Shown here in pieces: positions 19,220-28,649 of a DNA stretch of 64,000 bases. Position numbers and translations under genes: made by a program. Under the pieces are notes generated by a model. The model was not told the DNA's origin. It ran no database searches and saw only the letters and a list, made by a program, of their open reading frames with translations. Origin of the DNA: Chrysochromulina tobinii (taxonomy: Eukaryota; Haptophyta; Prymnesiales; Chrysochromulinaceae); the NCBI GenBank assembly GCA_001275005.1, contig JWZX01002904.1, forward strand, positions 1 through 64,000, given 5' to 3'. Every line of letters begins with the position of its first letter. The stretch's first letter is position 1.

Positions 19220-21225
19220 ATGTTTCCACTAGAGTCATTTCTCCGTTCAGCCGTGGCATCATGCGTGGCATGTTCGAAAAGGTACCCTGTGGTGACTCAA
19301 TTCTTCATCGTCACCTTCACGACCGGACTCTACTTCATGTCGGCTATCTTCTTCTTTGGAGATGCGGAGGAGGGAGAGATGGCACCGCTCGAGGCAATCT
19401 ACTTTGCTGTCGTGACCATGTCCACTGTCGGCTACGGCGACTATGCACCCTCGCAAGATACCCCTTATGGTATGGTTGCGACCGTCTTCTTGATTCTTGT
19501 CGGCATCATATTCGTGTTTGCAGAGATTTCAAAGCTGGTCACCATGTTGGTTTCTCCCATCTTCGAAGGGGTACGACATTTTTTCGACCTTCTCTTTCCC
19601 CAAGAGGCCATCGATCTCGACGGCGATGGCGGATCTGACTTCAAAGTGCCTCGTGGGCCAATCGTTTACTACGGCAAGAACCTAATCGCGCCAATGGTCA
19701 TCATCATCGGTGGTCAATTTCTTTGGGCGCAATTCTACGTCATGGCCGACCCAACCTGGGAGTATCCCGTCGCTGTGTACCACTGTTTCACCACCATGAC
19801 AACCGTTGGCTACGGCGATGTGCGGATCAATGTGCGGATCGGCGACACCCACAGACCCGCGCTGCTGCACCACACACATGAGTACAGACGCGGACACGAA
19901 TGAAGTTGTGCAACATGCCCCCCCCCCAAAACCTTTCGCAGACCGACAATGCAAAGATAGTGTGCATCTTCCACATCACCTTCTCGGTCTCGTTGCTCGG
20001 TGCGCTGATCTCTGAGATCTTTAAACTGATGTCCGATCGTGAGGAGATTCTCAAGCGAGCTGAGATGCTCAAACGAAGGCTCAACCCGGAGCTGATCAAA
20101 TCTCTCGATAAGGATGGCGCCGGCGTCGACAAAACTGAATTCGTCGTTGGGATGCTTGTGAAGCTTGAGCTTGTTCGAGAGCAAGACGTGATGCCGTATC
20201 TCAAGCAGTTCGCAACGCTCGATGCAGACGGGTCGGGCGTGTTGACCGCCCATGACCTCGAAGCAGCAGCACTCGCTCTACAGGACAAGGTTGCAGGGAG
20301 GGCGCCGAGGCAATGGCGCATGGATCGATCATCTCAGGGATCGCGGGCAAGAGGTCAGCCTCCGCCGTCTCCGACGCCGTCGATGAGAAGTACCGTCGAA
20401 GTCAGTGAGCTTCCTGTGCGGTTTACGGAGCGAGGCCTAGGCATCAGCATCGATTCTCAGAATGTCATCACTGCACTCAAGCTCGGTGGACCAGCCGAGA
20501 ACGACAAGCTACTGCGGGTTGGTGACGTTGTTGTCAAGGTGGATGGCTGTCCGTTGACCGACTTCACCTTGAACGAGCTCGTTGGTGCGAAGGGCAAGGA
20601 AATCTACCAATTCACCATCGAGCGCAAGGCAGCTCACCCTGCATCTCCTGCCGGGCGCAAGGCAGCTACGCACGAGCTACACAAGGCAGGCATGGCAGCT
20701 TCTGCTGCGACTCCGCCACGATGGGATTCCCAGCAATCCCCCTCGGAAGTGCCATCCGGGACGCTGATCCAACCCTTGAAGGTCGAGGACCAGCTGCTGC
20801 TTCGCACAACCATGGCCTACATTTGGGGAACGATGGGCCTTCCACGCGACCGCATGATCGAGTTTACGGATCTCGTCGCCACATCAATCATGACCGTCCC
20901 AGCGGCTGCCAATATCGATGTGCGCATGGCTTCTGAATCATACGCGACTCCGCGCAAGGCAGCACCCGTAATTCAAGCCCCAGCTGAGTTGGCCTTCGCT
21001 TGGGGAGCGATGGGCCTTCCGCGTGATCGCATGCTCGAGTTCATGGAACTCGTCCTCAATCCACCGACTCGCAATGTCGATGTGTGCATGGCGATGGGGC
21101 CCTACTCGACTCCGCGTAGTGCAGGATCCGTTCTGTCACCATCTCTGCTGCCAGAGGCGCAGGGGCTGGCCGAGCCAGGTGCAGAAGCGCGAGTTGGCGA
21201 TGGAGCCGTTCACCAAGTTTTATGA
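19220..21225 (+). CDS. Two-pore-domain K+ channel with EF-hands, PDZ domain and a duplicated C-terminal module
   Basis: Exons are 19220-19831 and 19942-21225 (110-nt phase-0 intron); 631 aa. Two K+ selectivity filters are visible, TMSTVGYGD (residues 66-74) and TMTTVGYGD (192-200), each with flanking membrane helices, so the channel is TPK/KCO-like. The intron falls directly after the second filter. The cytosolic tail has two EF-hands, DKDGAGVDKTEF (about 260-271) and DADGSGVLTAHDLE (about 298-311), then a PDZ-like domain (about 362-432, ERGLGISIDSQNVITALK...GDVVVKVDG). A module of roughly 55 residues follows in two copies, each with WGxMGLPRDRM(I/L)EF. An acidic DLDGDGGSD loop between the pores could also bind Ca2+. 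Ca2+ gating is inferred. Base composition is visibly lower in GC than in most neighbours. The end near 21225 is uncertain. Confidence 0.85.
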
Positions 21226-21270
21226 GGCCTGGTTGAGTGTGTTCACAGCAAATTCACATTTCGCAAACAC

Positions 21271-24120
21271 ATGCTAATGAACAGTCGATCCGTGGTGCCC
21301 CTGGCGGCTGGTTGCGTCGCGACGCTCGCGGCCGCGTATGTTTTTCGCAAGAGGAGTAAGGCCCTGCCGCCCGCGGCCGCGGGTGTGGAAGACTTTCGCG
21401 TCGTAAAGAAGCTCGGTCCATTTGAGAGCTTCGGCGACCTGCTCCAGCGTTTCCAGTGCTGGATCAAATTGCTGAGGGAGTACCCGAAGCTCGTGTCCGT
21501 CTTCGAGGAGCACAAGGCCAACGGCTGGTTTAACTACGGCACGCCTCCCGAGCGCTTCGACGCGCTCCTGTCGCACGTCGCCACGAAGGTGCTTCTCGGT
21601 CTGCGCAAGCATCGCCGCTTCAAGTCTTCCCTCGAGTTCGAGGCCGATCACGCGATCCTGCCAACATACCTGCCGATTGAGGAGGGCGCCGCGGCGGCCA
21701 TCGGCGCTGTCTCCCTCGCCGCGGCCGAACTCTTCGAGCTGCGCACCGGTCGGGCCCAGCGCTGCGTCGTGAGTCAGTCGGGCGCCGGTCTAACAACGGC
21801 GCAGTACCTTTTCGTCTACGTGCAGCCGTCGGGCAAGTGGGGCGGGCTGCACGGCTTTGACGGCACGATGGCCGCCGAGGGCACCGTCAAGCCGCAGCGC
21901 AAGGCGTACGAGTGCAGTGATGGCCGTTGGATCTTCTTGCACGGCGGCTTCCCCAAACTCAAAAAGGGACTCACCGACTTCCTGCAGTGCGAGTGCACGG
22001 TGCCGGCGATGAGCGCCGCGTGCAAGAAGTGGACCGCCGACGAGCTCGAGACAGCGATGCAGGTGATTGCCGCTGGTGGACACTGATTGCGATTGATCGC
22101 CATAGATCGCCACTGATTGCCACTGACGAGCTCGAGTCGGAGATGCACTGATTGCCACTGATTGCCATTGATTGCCACTGACGAGCTCGAGTCGGAGATG
22201 CAGGCGAAGGGGCTTGCGGCGACCAAGTGCCGCACGCCCGCCGAGTGGCGTGCGTGCGAGCAGGGCAAGGCGGTCAAGGATCTGCCGCCGATCGTGATGG
22301 AGCCGCTCCGCTACTTGGAGGACGCCCGTGACGGCGCCTCGATCTCGGCGGCGCCGAGATTGCTCCCCTCGAAGGCAGCGCGGCCACTCTCCGACGTCCT
22401 TGTGCTCGACTTTTCGCACGTGATCGCCAGGTGAGGGCTCGGGATGGCACGGGATTGCACACGATAGCACCGCTCGGGATGGCGCCGCCGCCTGAGTGCC
22501 CGAGCTCGATGGTTTCACACGCGGATCGATCGTGTTTCACACATGTTTCACACATGGCTCGCAGCCCAGTCGTCGGGCGCACCCTCGCCGATCACGGGGC
22601 GACTGTCCTCAAGATCATCTCTCATGAGAGGCCGCGGCGCGAGATGTTCGATTGCGAGACCAATCACGGCAAGCGCACGCTCGTGTTAGAGCTATCGACG
22701 GCAGAGGGCAAGCAGCGGCTGTGGGATCTTCTCAAGGTGAGCGCTCGGATGGCCCTCAGATGGACCTCTAATGACCTCTAATGACCTCTAATGACCTCTA
22801 ATGGCCCTCGGATGGCCGCGGAAGGCCTCCGATGTGGCCGTCGGAAGGCCGCGGATTACTTCTGATCGGTTCTGATGGCCGCTGATTGCCGTCGCAGGTG
22901 GCCGATGTGGTGATCGACGGATTTGCCAACGCGGCGCTCGCGCGGCGCGGCTTCCCGATCGACGAAGTCCTCCTTCGCAATCCTCACCTCATCTACCTCG
23001 ATCTCACGTGCTTCGGTCACGTCGGGCCTCTGGCAAACGGGAAGGGCTTCCAGCAGAATGCCAACTTCGCGGCCGGCGTGGCCGGGATCGAGGATGAGGA
23101 GCTGCTTGGCTATCAGCTCGTCTCGCAGGTGAGTGCCTCTAAGTGCCTCTGAGTGCCTCTGAGTGCCTCTGAGTGTCACTTGAGTGCCTCTGAGTGCCTC
23201 TGAGTGCCTCTGAGTGCCTCTGAGTGCCTACTGAGTGCCTCTGAGTGCCTCTGAGTGCCTCTGAGTGCCTACTGAGTGCCTCTGAGTGCCTACGGAGTAC
23301 CCTCTGAGTGCCTCTGAGTGCCTACGGAGTACCCTCTGAGTGCCTACTGAGTGCCTCAGTGCCATCGAATTCCTCTGAGCGACCTTACTCGTAACGGATG
23401 GCCTCGCAGGACTTTCCCTTTGTGCTGCCCCCGAGCGCCGCGGTTAGCTTCACCTCCCTCGACGACGGCTTCTACGCGCCCGTCAAGAATGCCCGGGACG
23501 ACGCTGTGAAGAGGGCCGCGGCTGGGCAGGCGTCCGGCGGCGCCGCCGCGGGCGAGCATGCGATCTACGCCTTCAACCGAAGGCTGCTGGCGCTCGCGGG
23601 CAGCCGACTGCCGCCCGCCGCGAAGGCGATCGTTGGGGGCGTCACCGTCGACGCCGGTTCACGCGTCGTGTTGGGCGCCTTCTTTCGGCCGACGCTCGGG
23701 ATTGGGATCGCGCGTCTGGGCGGCGGCGCGGCCATCTCGCTCAGCGCACGCTCCTCGCTGTGCCTCGACGGCGAGATCGACATCTCGCACCTCGAGCTCG
23801 ACGGCGCGCTGACGATCCGCGCCGTGCCGGGCGCGCGCGTCACCGTGCGCCAGCTGCGCGTCGTCAACGACGGCCAGGCCTTGCGAGAGCTCACCTCCGA
23901 CGAGCTCGGCTCGGCCCAAATCTCCGAGACAATCTCCGAGATTGCGCGGCTCCGTGGGTACGAGTTGGTGCCTCCGGGAGAGTCCGCAGGCAGGGTCTTC
24001 AACTTCGTGGCTCCGGGCGACTTCCTCATCGATGAGGAGTGGGCGCCCGAGGCAGCGCCCTCTGAAGCTCCGGCCGCCACGGCCGAAGGGGCGCCCAGCA
24101 CGGCGCTGGGAAAAGAGTAA
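21271..24120 (+). CDS. Chimeric gene: family III CoA-transferase N-part joined to UDP-sugar pyrophosphorylase C-part
   Basis: Exons: 21271-22062, 22204-22430, 22565-22736, 22898-23128 and 23410-24120; together in frame, 710 aa. An N-terminal hydrophobic anchor is followed by sequence of the CaiB/BaiF CoA-transferase type: LSDVLVLDFSHVIA|SPVVGRTLADHG, FDCETNHGKRTLVLEL, VADVVIDGFANAAL and LIYLDLTCFGHVGPL. That domain stops at GYQLVSQ, before its usual C-terminal half. Exon 5 instead matches the C-terminal part of UDP-sugar pyrophosphorylase: DFPFVLPPSAAVSFTSLDD, YAPVKN, GEHAIYAFNRRLL and a left-handed beta-helix-like end. The nucleotidyltransferase catalytic half is absent. The junction lies in an intron made of a 10-nt satellite. 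Either a real fusion or a misassembly at a repeat shared between two loci. Confidence 0.65.
22063..22203 (+). repeat. Intron made of copies of the preceding exon end
   Basis: The exon end at 22039-22062 (GACGAGCTCGAG...GATGCAG) recurs at 22125-22147 and 22180-22203. Between the copies lie CTGATTGCC-type units. The last copy supplies the acceptor. Confidence 0.85.
23129..23409 (+). repeat. Intron composed of a 10-nt satellite (TGAGTGCCTC)
   Basis: About 20 copies of GAGTGCCTCT and close variants fill 23129-23380. The array starts exactly at the 5' splice site, GTGAGTGCC, so the unit is itself a copy of the donor site. Confidence 0.9.
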
Positions 24121-24319
24121 GGACGAGCGGACGGGTGATTGGGTTGAGTGTCGACGGGTCTCCTTTTCTCGTGAACCTAGTCTGCTGACGGCGGTCTCAC
24201 AGATCGTCTGAGTGTGAACCACTCTTTTTTAGGGTCGCTCGGATCTCGTCGCTCGCTCGCTTGCCTCCATCATTCTTGATCACGAATCACCCGCGCGCGA
24301 CGGACACACGACGGTCAGG

Positions 24320-26011
24320 ATGGCCTATGCACATCCCATATTCATCAGCCATCTCGTGGCGGACCCACGATTCGCCATGGGTATCGCCATACCACAGTCA
24401 GGTATCCCGCAGTACGTCGCCATGCCGCAGTTAGTTGCCATGCCGCAGTCAGACGCACAATCGCAGTCAGTGACTCTCCCATCGCGGGGTCACTGGACCG
24501 AGCACGAGGATCGCACTCTGACGGAAGCCGTTCAACGCACCGGCACGGGAAATTGGAATGCGATCGCAGCGGTGGTGGGCCGCAACCAGAAGCGATGCCG
24601 CGAACGCTGGCACAATCACCTCGATACGAGTAAGATACGTAAGGGTGATTGGACAGAGGAGGAGGATTGTATCATCGACGAGGCGGTTGCTCGGATGGGA
24701 CACAAGTGGATGGAGATCGCCAAACTCCTGCCGCCAGGCCGCAGCGGCGAATCGGTCAAGAACCGATATAAACGCGCGCGCAACGCCCCCCATGCGACTT
24801 CATCGGGCGACAGCATCACCATCGAGGAGGCAGCATTACTCCCACGCCCAGAGACCGGCGGCGAAGTTCGCGCCGACGCTTTTCAGTGTCGATCCGCTGC
24901 AGGTGCCTCCGCTGCCTTGCTAGCCGCGGCCCACGACTGGCGACGGAAACTGCGCGTCGTAGTCTTGACATCCGCCGACGGCCATCCCGACGGGTGGACT
25001 CCTACCGAGGAGATGCGTAGCCTGCTAGGCGCCATCGAAGAGCTCGGCACCACCAGAGTGGACCACGTGGACTGGGAGGAGCTCGACGCGGGCTCGATAG
25101 CCGATGCCGCCGCCGTGCTCCCGCTCATGGCATGGTCGATGAGCGTGAGCGATGAGCATTGCGAGCGGTTCGTTCAGTTGTTGCGCCGAATGTCTGCGGC
25201 GGGCGCACGGCCAGAAGCGGACCTCCGCGTGCTGTCCTGGGCAGCGCACAAGCGCTACCTACTCGAGCTTGGTGCCGCGGGCGTGCCCGTCGTGCCAACG
25301 GTCCTGGTGTCGGCCGGGGCCTCGGAGGCGGGGTTTGTGGCCGCCCGCAACGAGCTCGATGTGATCTGCCCTCGGTTCGTCAAGACGGCGCGCCGCACAT
25401 GCGTGGTCAAGCCGGCCGTTGGGGGGGGTGGCGACGGCGTCGAGCTGCTGCTCGACGGCGACGTGGGCGCTCCTGCCCTCGCCCACCTCGCTAGCGTGCT
25501 CGAGCGGCGTGAGATGCTCGTGCAGCCCTTTTTGCCGCGCGTGCAAACTGAGGGCGAGCTCGCCTTTGTGTTCGTGAATGAGGCGCTGCTTCATGCGGTG
25601 CGCAAGCTGCCCGAGGGATGGGGTGGTCAGGAGCAGGAGTACGCGGCAGAGGCGGGACGCGCAAGCGAGCCGCGTTTGCATGCGTCGCAAGCGCAGCCAG
25701 TCCAAAAGCTCACGTCCCCGCCTCTGGCCGCGCTCACGACGGCGCGTCGGGCGCTTGCGGAGGCGCGCAGGCTCGCGGGGCTCGCCGACAACGCTCCGCC
25801 CCTCTTCCTCGCGCGCGTGGACCTGCTACCGGCCGCCGGCGAGGATGCCGCTGAGCCCTCCGACGTGCCCGTCGCGTCCGAGTGGCTTGTGAGTGAGTTG
25901 GAGATTGGGTGGCCGCACCTCTTCTTGAGAGCCGACGAGACGGGGCATGAGGCGGCCGCAGAGGTGGCGCGCGGCTTGTGCCGCCACTTGGACTTGCGAG
26001 CCGATGGATGA
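24320..26011 (+). CDS. R2R3-Myb DNA-binding domain fused to an ATP-grasp ligase domain
   Basis: One continuous 563-aa frame from ATG 24320. The leader is low-complexity with PQSG/MPQ repeats. Two Myb repeats occupy about 57-154: R2 GHWTEHEDRTLTEAV with W59, W79 and W97, and R3 GDWTEEEDCIIDEAV with W111 and W130, ending VKNRYKRARN. From about 210 to 560 the protein reads as an ATP-grasp enzyme of the prokaryotic glutathione synthetase/DcsG-like type: WAAHKRYLLELGAAGVPVVP, CVVKPAVGGGGDGVELL (ATP-binding lysine and Gly-rich loop), LVQPFLPRVQTEGELAF, LLHAVRKLPEG, FLARVDLLP (metal-binding region) and VSELEIGWPHLFLR. Known ATP-grasp enzymes join a carboxylate to an amine. The substrate is unknown. 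I know of no such fusion. No internal stop or splice signal separates the two halves. Confidence 0.85.
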   Translation: MAYAHPIFISHLVADPRFAMGIAIPQSGIPQYVAMPQLVAMPQSDAQSQSVTLPSRGHWTEHEDRTLTEAVQRTGTGNWNAIAAVVGRNQKRCRERWHNHLDTSKIRKGDWTEEEDCIIDEAVARMGHKWMEIAKLLPPGRSGESVKNRYKRARNAPHATSSGDSITIEEAALLPRPETGGEVRADAFQCRSAAGASAALLAAAHDWRRKLRVVVLTSADGHPDGWTPTEEMRSLLGAIEELGTTRVDHVDWEELDAGSIADAAAVLPLMAWSMSVSDEHCERFVQLLRRMSAAGARPEADLRVLSWAAHKRYLLELGAAGVPVVPTVLVSAGASEAGFVAARNELDVICPRFVKTARRTCVVKPAVGGGGDGVELLLDGDVGAPALAHLASVLERREMLVQPFLPRVQTEGELAFVFVNEALLHAVRKLPEGWGGQEQEYAAEAGRASEPRLHASQAQPVQKLTSPPLAALTTARRALAEARRLAGLADNAPPLFLARVDLLPAAGEDAAEPSDVPVASEWLVSELEIGWPHLFLRADETGHEAAAEVARGLCRHLDLRADG

Positions 26012-26340
26012 GCCAACGTGGCGCTGCCGAACAGCCGACGTGCGAGTTAAGTGATTTGTGTAGAGGTTGCAGTACTCGTCGCTCAGGTAGCGAGGCGGTG
26101 CTTAAAGCATCGCGAGATCGAGGGTCGAAACGGCGTCCCGTCGATTCAAATTCCCACGAGGAAAGAAAGCCTCCGCCGATTGCTCCCACACCACGGCGTG
26201 TGTTCGCCCAAGTAGCCTCGCGAAGAAGCAAGCGCGCGAGGTCGCAAGAGAGGTTGTCGGTGCGTCGCCGTCGTTCGAATTCGCCTGCGAGACTGCGCCG
26301 ATCTGAGATCCCCCCGTCCCTCAATTTCGGACAGGCAATC
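26012..26340 (+). other. Leader region of the ENTH gene
   Basis: 329 nt between the ATP-grasp stop and the ENTH start. The frame is open upstream of 26341, but the translation is Arg/Ser-rich and begins inside the previous gene, so I treat it as promoter and 5' UTR. Confidence 0.5.
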
Positions 26341-28113
26341 ATGTTGGACATGGCTAAGCGTATGGCCAAGGACGCCGTCATCAAGGCGGCGGGCACGGAG
26401 ATTGAGAAGAAGATTGCAGAGGCCACGAGCAACAAGCCGTGGGGCGCGTCGTCGACGATGCTTGCCGAAATTGCGCAGTCGACGTACGACTACCAAGAGT
26501 ACACCGAGGTGATGGCCTGCGTGTGGAAGCGCGTCGGCGAGAAAGGCGTCAACTGGCGCATTTGCTACAAGGCGCTCAACCTGCTCGACTACCTCATCCG
26601 CAACGGCTCGGAGCGCTCGATCGAGGACTCGAAAGACCACATGTACCAGCTGCGCGCGCTGCAGGAGTTCCAGTATAAGAGCCCCGAGGGCAAGGACGAG
26701 GGCATCAACGTCCGCGAGAAGTCGAAGCAGATCTGCGAGCTCCTCAACGACGCCCCGCGGCTCAAGGAGGAGCGTGATAAGGCGCGGCAGAACCGTGGCA
26801 AGTTCTCGGGCACGAGCTCGGAGCAGATGCAGGGCTTCGGCTCGAGCAGCGGCGGTGGCGGTGGAGCCAAGAAGTTTGGAGGCATGTCGAGCGAAGACGC
26901 GAGGAGCGGCGGCGACGGCGGTGGTGGCTACGCCTCGGGCGGCATTGGGAGCAAGGGCACTGAGAAACCGTGGGAGCCTCCCTCGCGCGCAAGGGAGGCG
27001 CCCTCGGCGCCCGCGCCCGCGGCCTCGTTCGCCGCGAGCGCGGATAAGATCTCCGTCAACATCCCTGGCCGCTCCTCCGCGCCGAAGCCCACGCCTCCCA
27101 AACCCGTCGTGGCCGCCGACCCCTTCGCGATGGGGGGCACCGACGCCTTCAGCGCGGGGTTCGACTCGGGCTTCAGTGCTAGCTTCGGCGCGCCCGCGCC
27201 CGCACCCGCGGCGCCCAACTTTTCGGCCACCTTCGACGCCTTCGGCTCCGCTCCCGCGCCCGCGCCTGCGCCCGCGCCCGCCTTCGCCGCCTCGTTTGGC
27301 GGTGGCTTCGATGCGGCCTTCGGGGCTGCGCCGACGCCGCCGCCGGCGATGCCCGCGGCTCCGCCTCCCGGCTTTGGTGGCGTGGCGCCGCCCGGAGCCT
27401 TCAGTGGGGTCTTCGGCGGCCCCGACCCGTTCGCCGACAGCTCCGGCTTCCAGGCAGCCGAGCCGGCGAAGCCGGTGAAGGAAAAGACAGCCGCCGAGTT
27501 GATGATGGAGAAGGCTATGGGAGGCATCACGCTTGGACCGAACGCGCACGCGCCGGCGCCCGCCGCACCCAAGGCCGTTGGGATGGCACAGCTCAAGGGG
27601 AGTGCGCCGGCGGGCGCGCCGGCGCCGATGGGCGGCATGGGCGGCGGTATGGGCGGCATGGGCGGCGGAATGCCCGGTGGCATGGGCGGCATGGGCGGCG
27701 GCATGCCCGGCGGCGGAATGCCCGGCGGCATGGGCGGCATGGGCGGCGGAATGATGGGCGGTGGAATGATGGGCGGTGGCATGATGGGCGGTGGCATGAT
27801 GGGCGGCGGCATGGGCGGCGGCATGATGGGCGGCGGCATGGGCGGCGGCATGCCCGGCCAGATGGGCGGCATGCCGCCTCGCCCAGGCATGCCCGGCCAG
27901 ATGGGCGGCGGCATGGGCGGCGGCATGGGCGGCGGCATGGGCGGCGGCATGCCCGGCCAGATGGGTGGCGGCATGGGCGGCATGGGCGGCATGCCGGGCC
28001 AGATGGGCGGCGGCATGCCCGGCGGCATGGGCGGCGGCATGGGCGGCGGCATGGGCAACCTCGCCAACCAGATGGGTGGGATGAATATGGGCGGCCAGGG
28101 CTGGAAGATGTGA
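26341..28113 (+). CDS. ENTH-domain (epsin-like) clathrin adaptor with Gly-Met tail
   Basis: 590 aa from the ATG at 26341 (MLDMAKRMAKDAVIKAAGTE). The ENTH domain spans roughly residues 10-150: EIEKKIAEATSNKPWGASST, AQSTYDYQEYTEVMACVWKR, VNWRICYKALNLLDYLIRNG and FQYKSPEGKDEGINVREKS. ENTH domains bind phosphoinositides and recruit clathrin machinery at plasma membrane or trans-Golgi. The tail is disordered, Ala/Pro-rich, with DPF-type adaptor-binding motifs (ADPFAMG, GPDPFADS). The last 170 residues are almost pure GGM/MGG repeats (27630-28070), unusual for epsins. No UIM is seen. Confidence 0.9.
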   Translation: MLDMAKRMAKDAVIKAAGTEIEKKIAEATSNKPWGASSTMLAEIAQSTYDYQEYTEVMACVWKRVGEKGVNWRICYKALNLLDYLIRNGSERSIEDSKDHMYQLRALQEFQYKSPEGKDEGINVREKSKQICELLNDAPRLKEERDKARQNRGKFSGTSSEQMQGFGSSSGGGGGAKKFGGMSSEDARSGGDGGGGYASGGIGSKGTEKPWEPPSRAREAPSAPAPAASFAASADKISVNIPGRSSAPKPTPPKPVVAADPFAMGGTDAFSAGFDSGFSASFGAPAPAPAAPNFSATFDAFGSAPAPAPAPAPAFAASFGGGFDAAFGAAPTPPPAMPAAPPPGFGGVAPPGAFSGVFGGPDPFADSSGFQAAEPAKPVKEKTAAELMMEKAMGGITLGPNAHAPAPAAPKAVGMAQLKGSAPAGAPAPMGGMGGGMGGMGGGMPGGMGGMGGGMPGGGMPGGMGGMGGGMMGGGMMGGGMMGGGMMGGGMGGGMMGGGMGGGMPGQMGGMPPRPGMPGQMGGGMGGGMGGGMGGGMPGQMGGGMGGMGGMPGQMGGGMPGGMGGGMGGGMGNLANQMGGMNMGGQGWKM

Positions 28114-28649
28114 AACGTGTTCATGCGGAAGCGTCGCGGCACGAGCGCAAGGGTTTTAGTGCCGAACCATGCAGTGATGTCGTACCGGAGAGAGGTGGGG
28201 GGCGAGGGGTGGGCCTGCGGTAGGCGGGGAGTTCCCCTCTCCGCTCCCTAGGTCCCTTCTGCAGCGCCATGTTGGGGGTCTGGAGCCTGTGGGGCTGCTG
28301 CGGGATTGGGACCTTGGGGCTGTGTCGCTGTGTCGCTGTGCCGTGCCAAACCGTGGGCCGTCGTGCCGTCGCGTGCGTGTGCCGTTGCGCGTGTGTGCGC
28401 TCTCTGACTCTCGAGTCTCGTGTGCACGAGCACAGTAGAAGGGTGTTAGTGTGCGCGCTGTCGTCCGGGGCGGAGCGCGCGGGGCCGCGGCATGCCCGCA
28501 CGCGTGGGGGGGGCTATGCGCGATGTCGGGTTGTCGGCGAATCGCCGATGTGACAGAGGCGTTTTGCGTGTTGAAACAGTGGTGAATGGAAGGCGCCAGG
28601 AGTTCTTTTCAGAGCTGACCTTTTCGCGTGTTGTGCATGCTGAATTCAC
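28114..28649. other. Intergenic region, ENTH / prolyl hydroxylase
   Basis: GT-rich on the plus strand around 28290-28400. No gene or structured RNA is recognised. It should hold the ENTH 3' end and the P4H promoter. Confidence 0.5.

Noticed and set aside
23129-23400. Possible centromere or telomere-type satellite
   Set aside because: Only about 270 bp, starts exactly at a splice donor, and is confined to one intron.
23398-24120. Stand-alone UDP-sugar pyrophosphorylase gene starting MASQDFPF
   Set aside because: It lacks the whole nucleotidyltransferase half; the ATG lies in the intron just before a good CAG acceptor.
26050-26160. tRNA-like GATTCAAATTCC string
   Set aside because: No acceptor stem, D-arm or anticodon arm could be built around it.
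25978-26340. N-terminal extension of the ENTH protein
   Set aside because: It starts inside the ATP-grasp gene at a non-ATG codon and is Arg/Ser-rich, whereas MLDMAKRMAKD at 26341 is a natural ENTH start.
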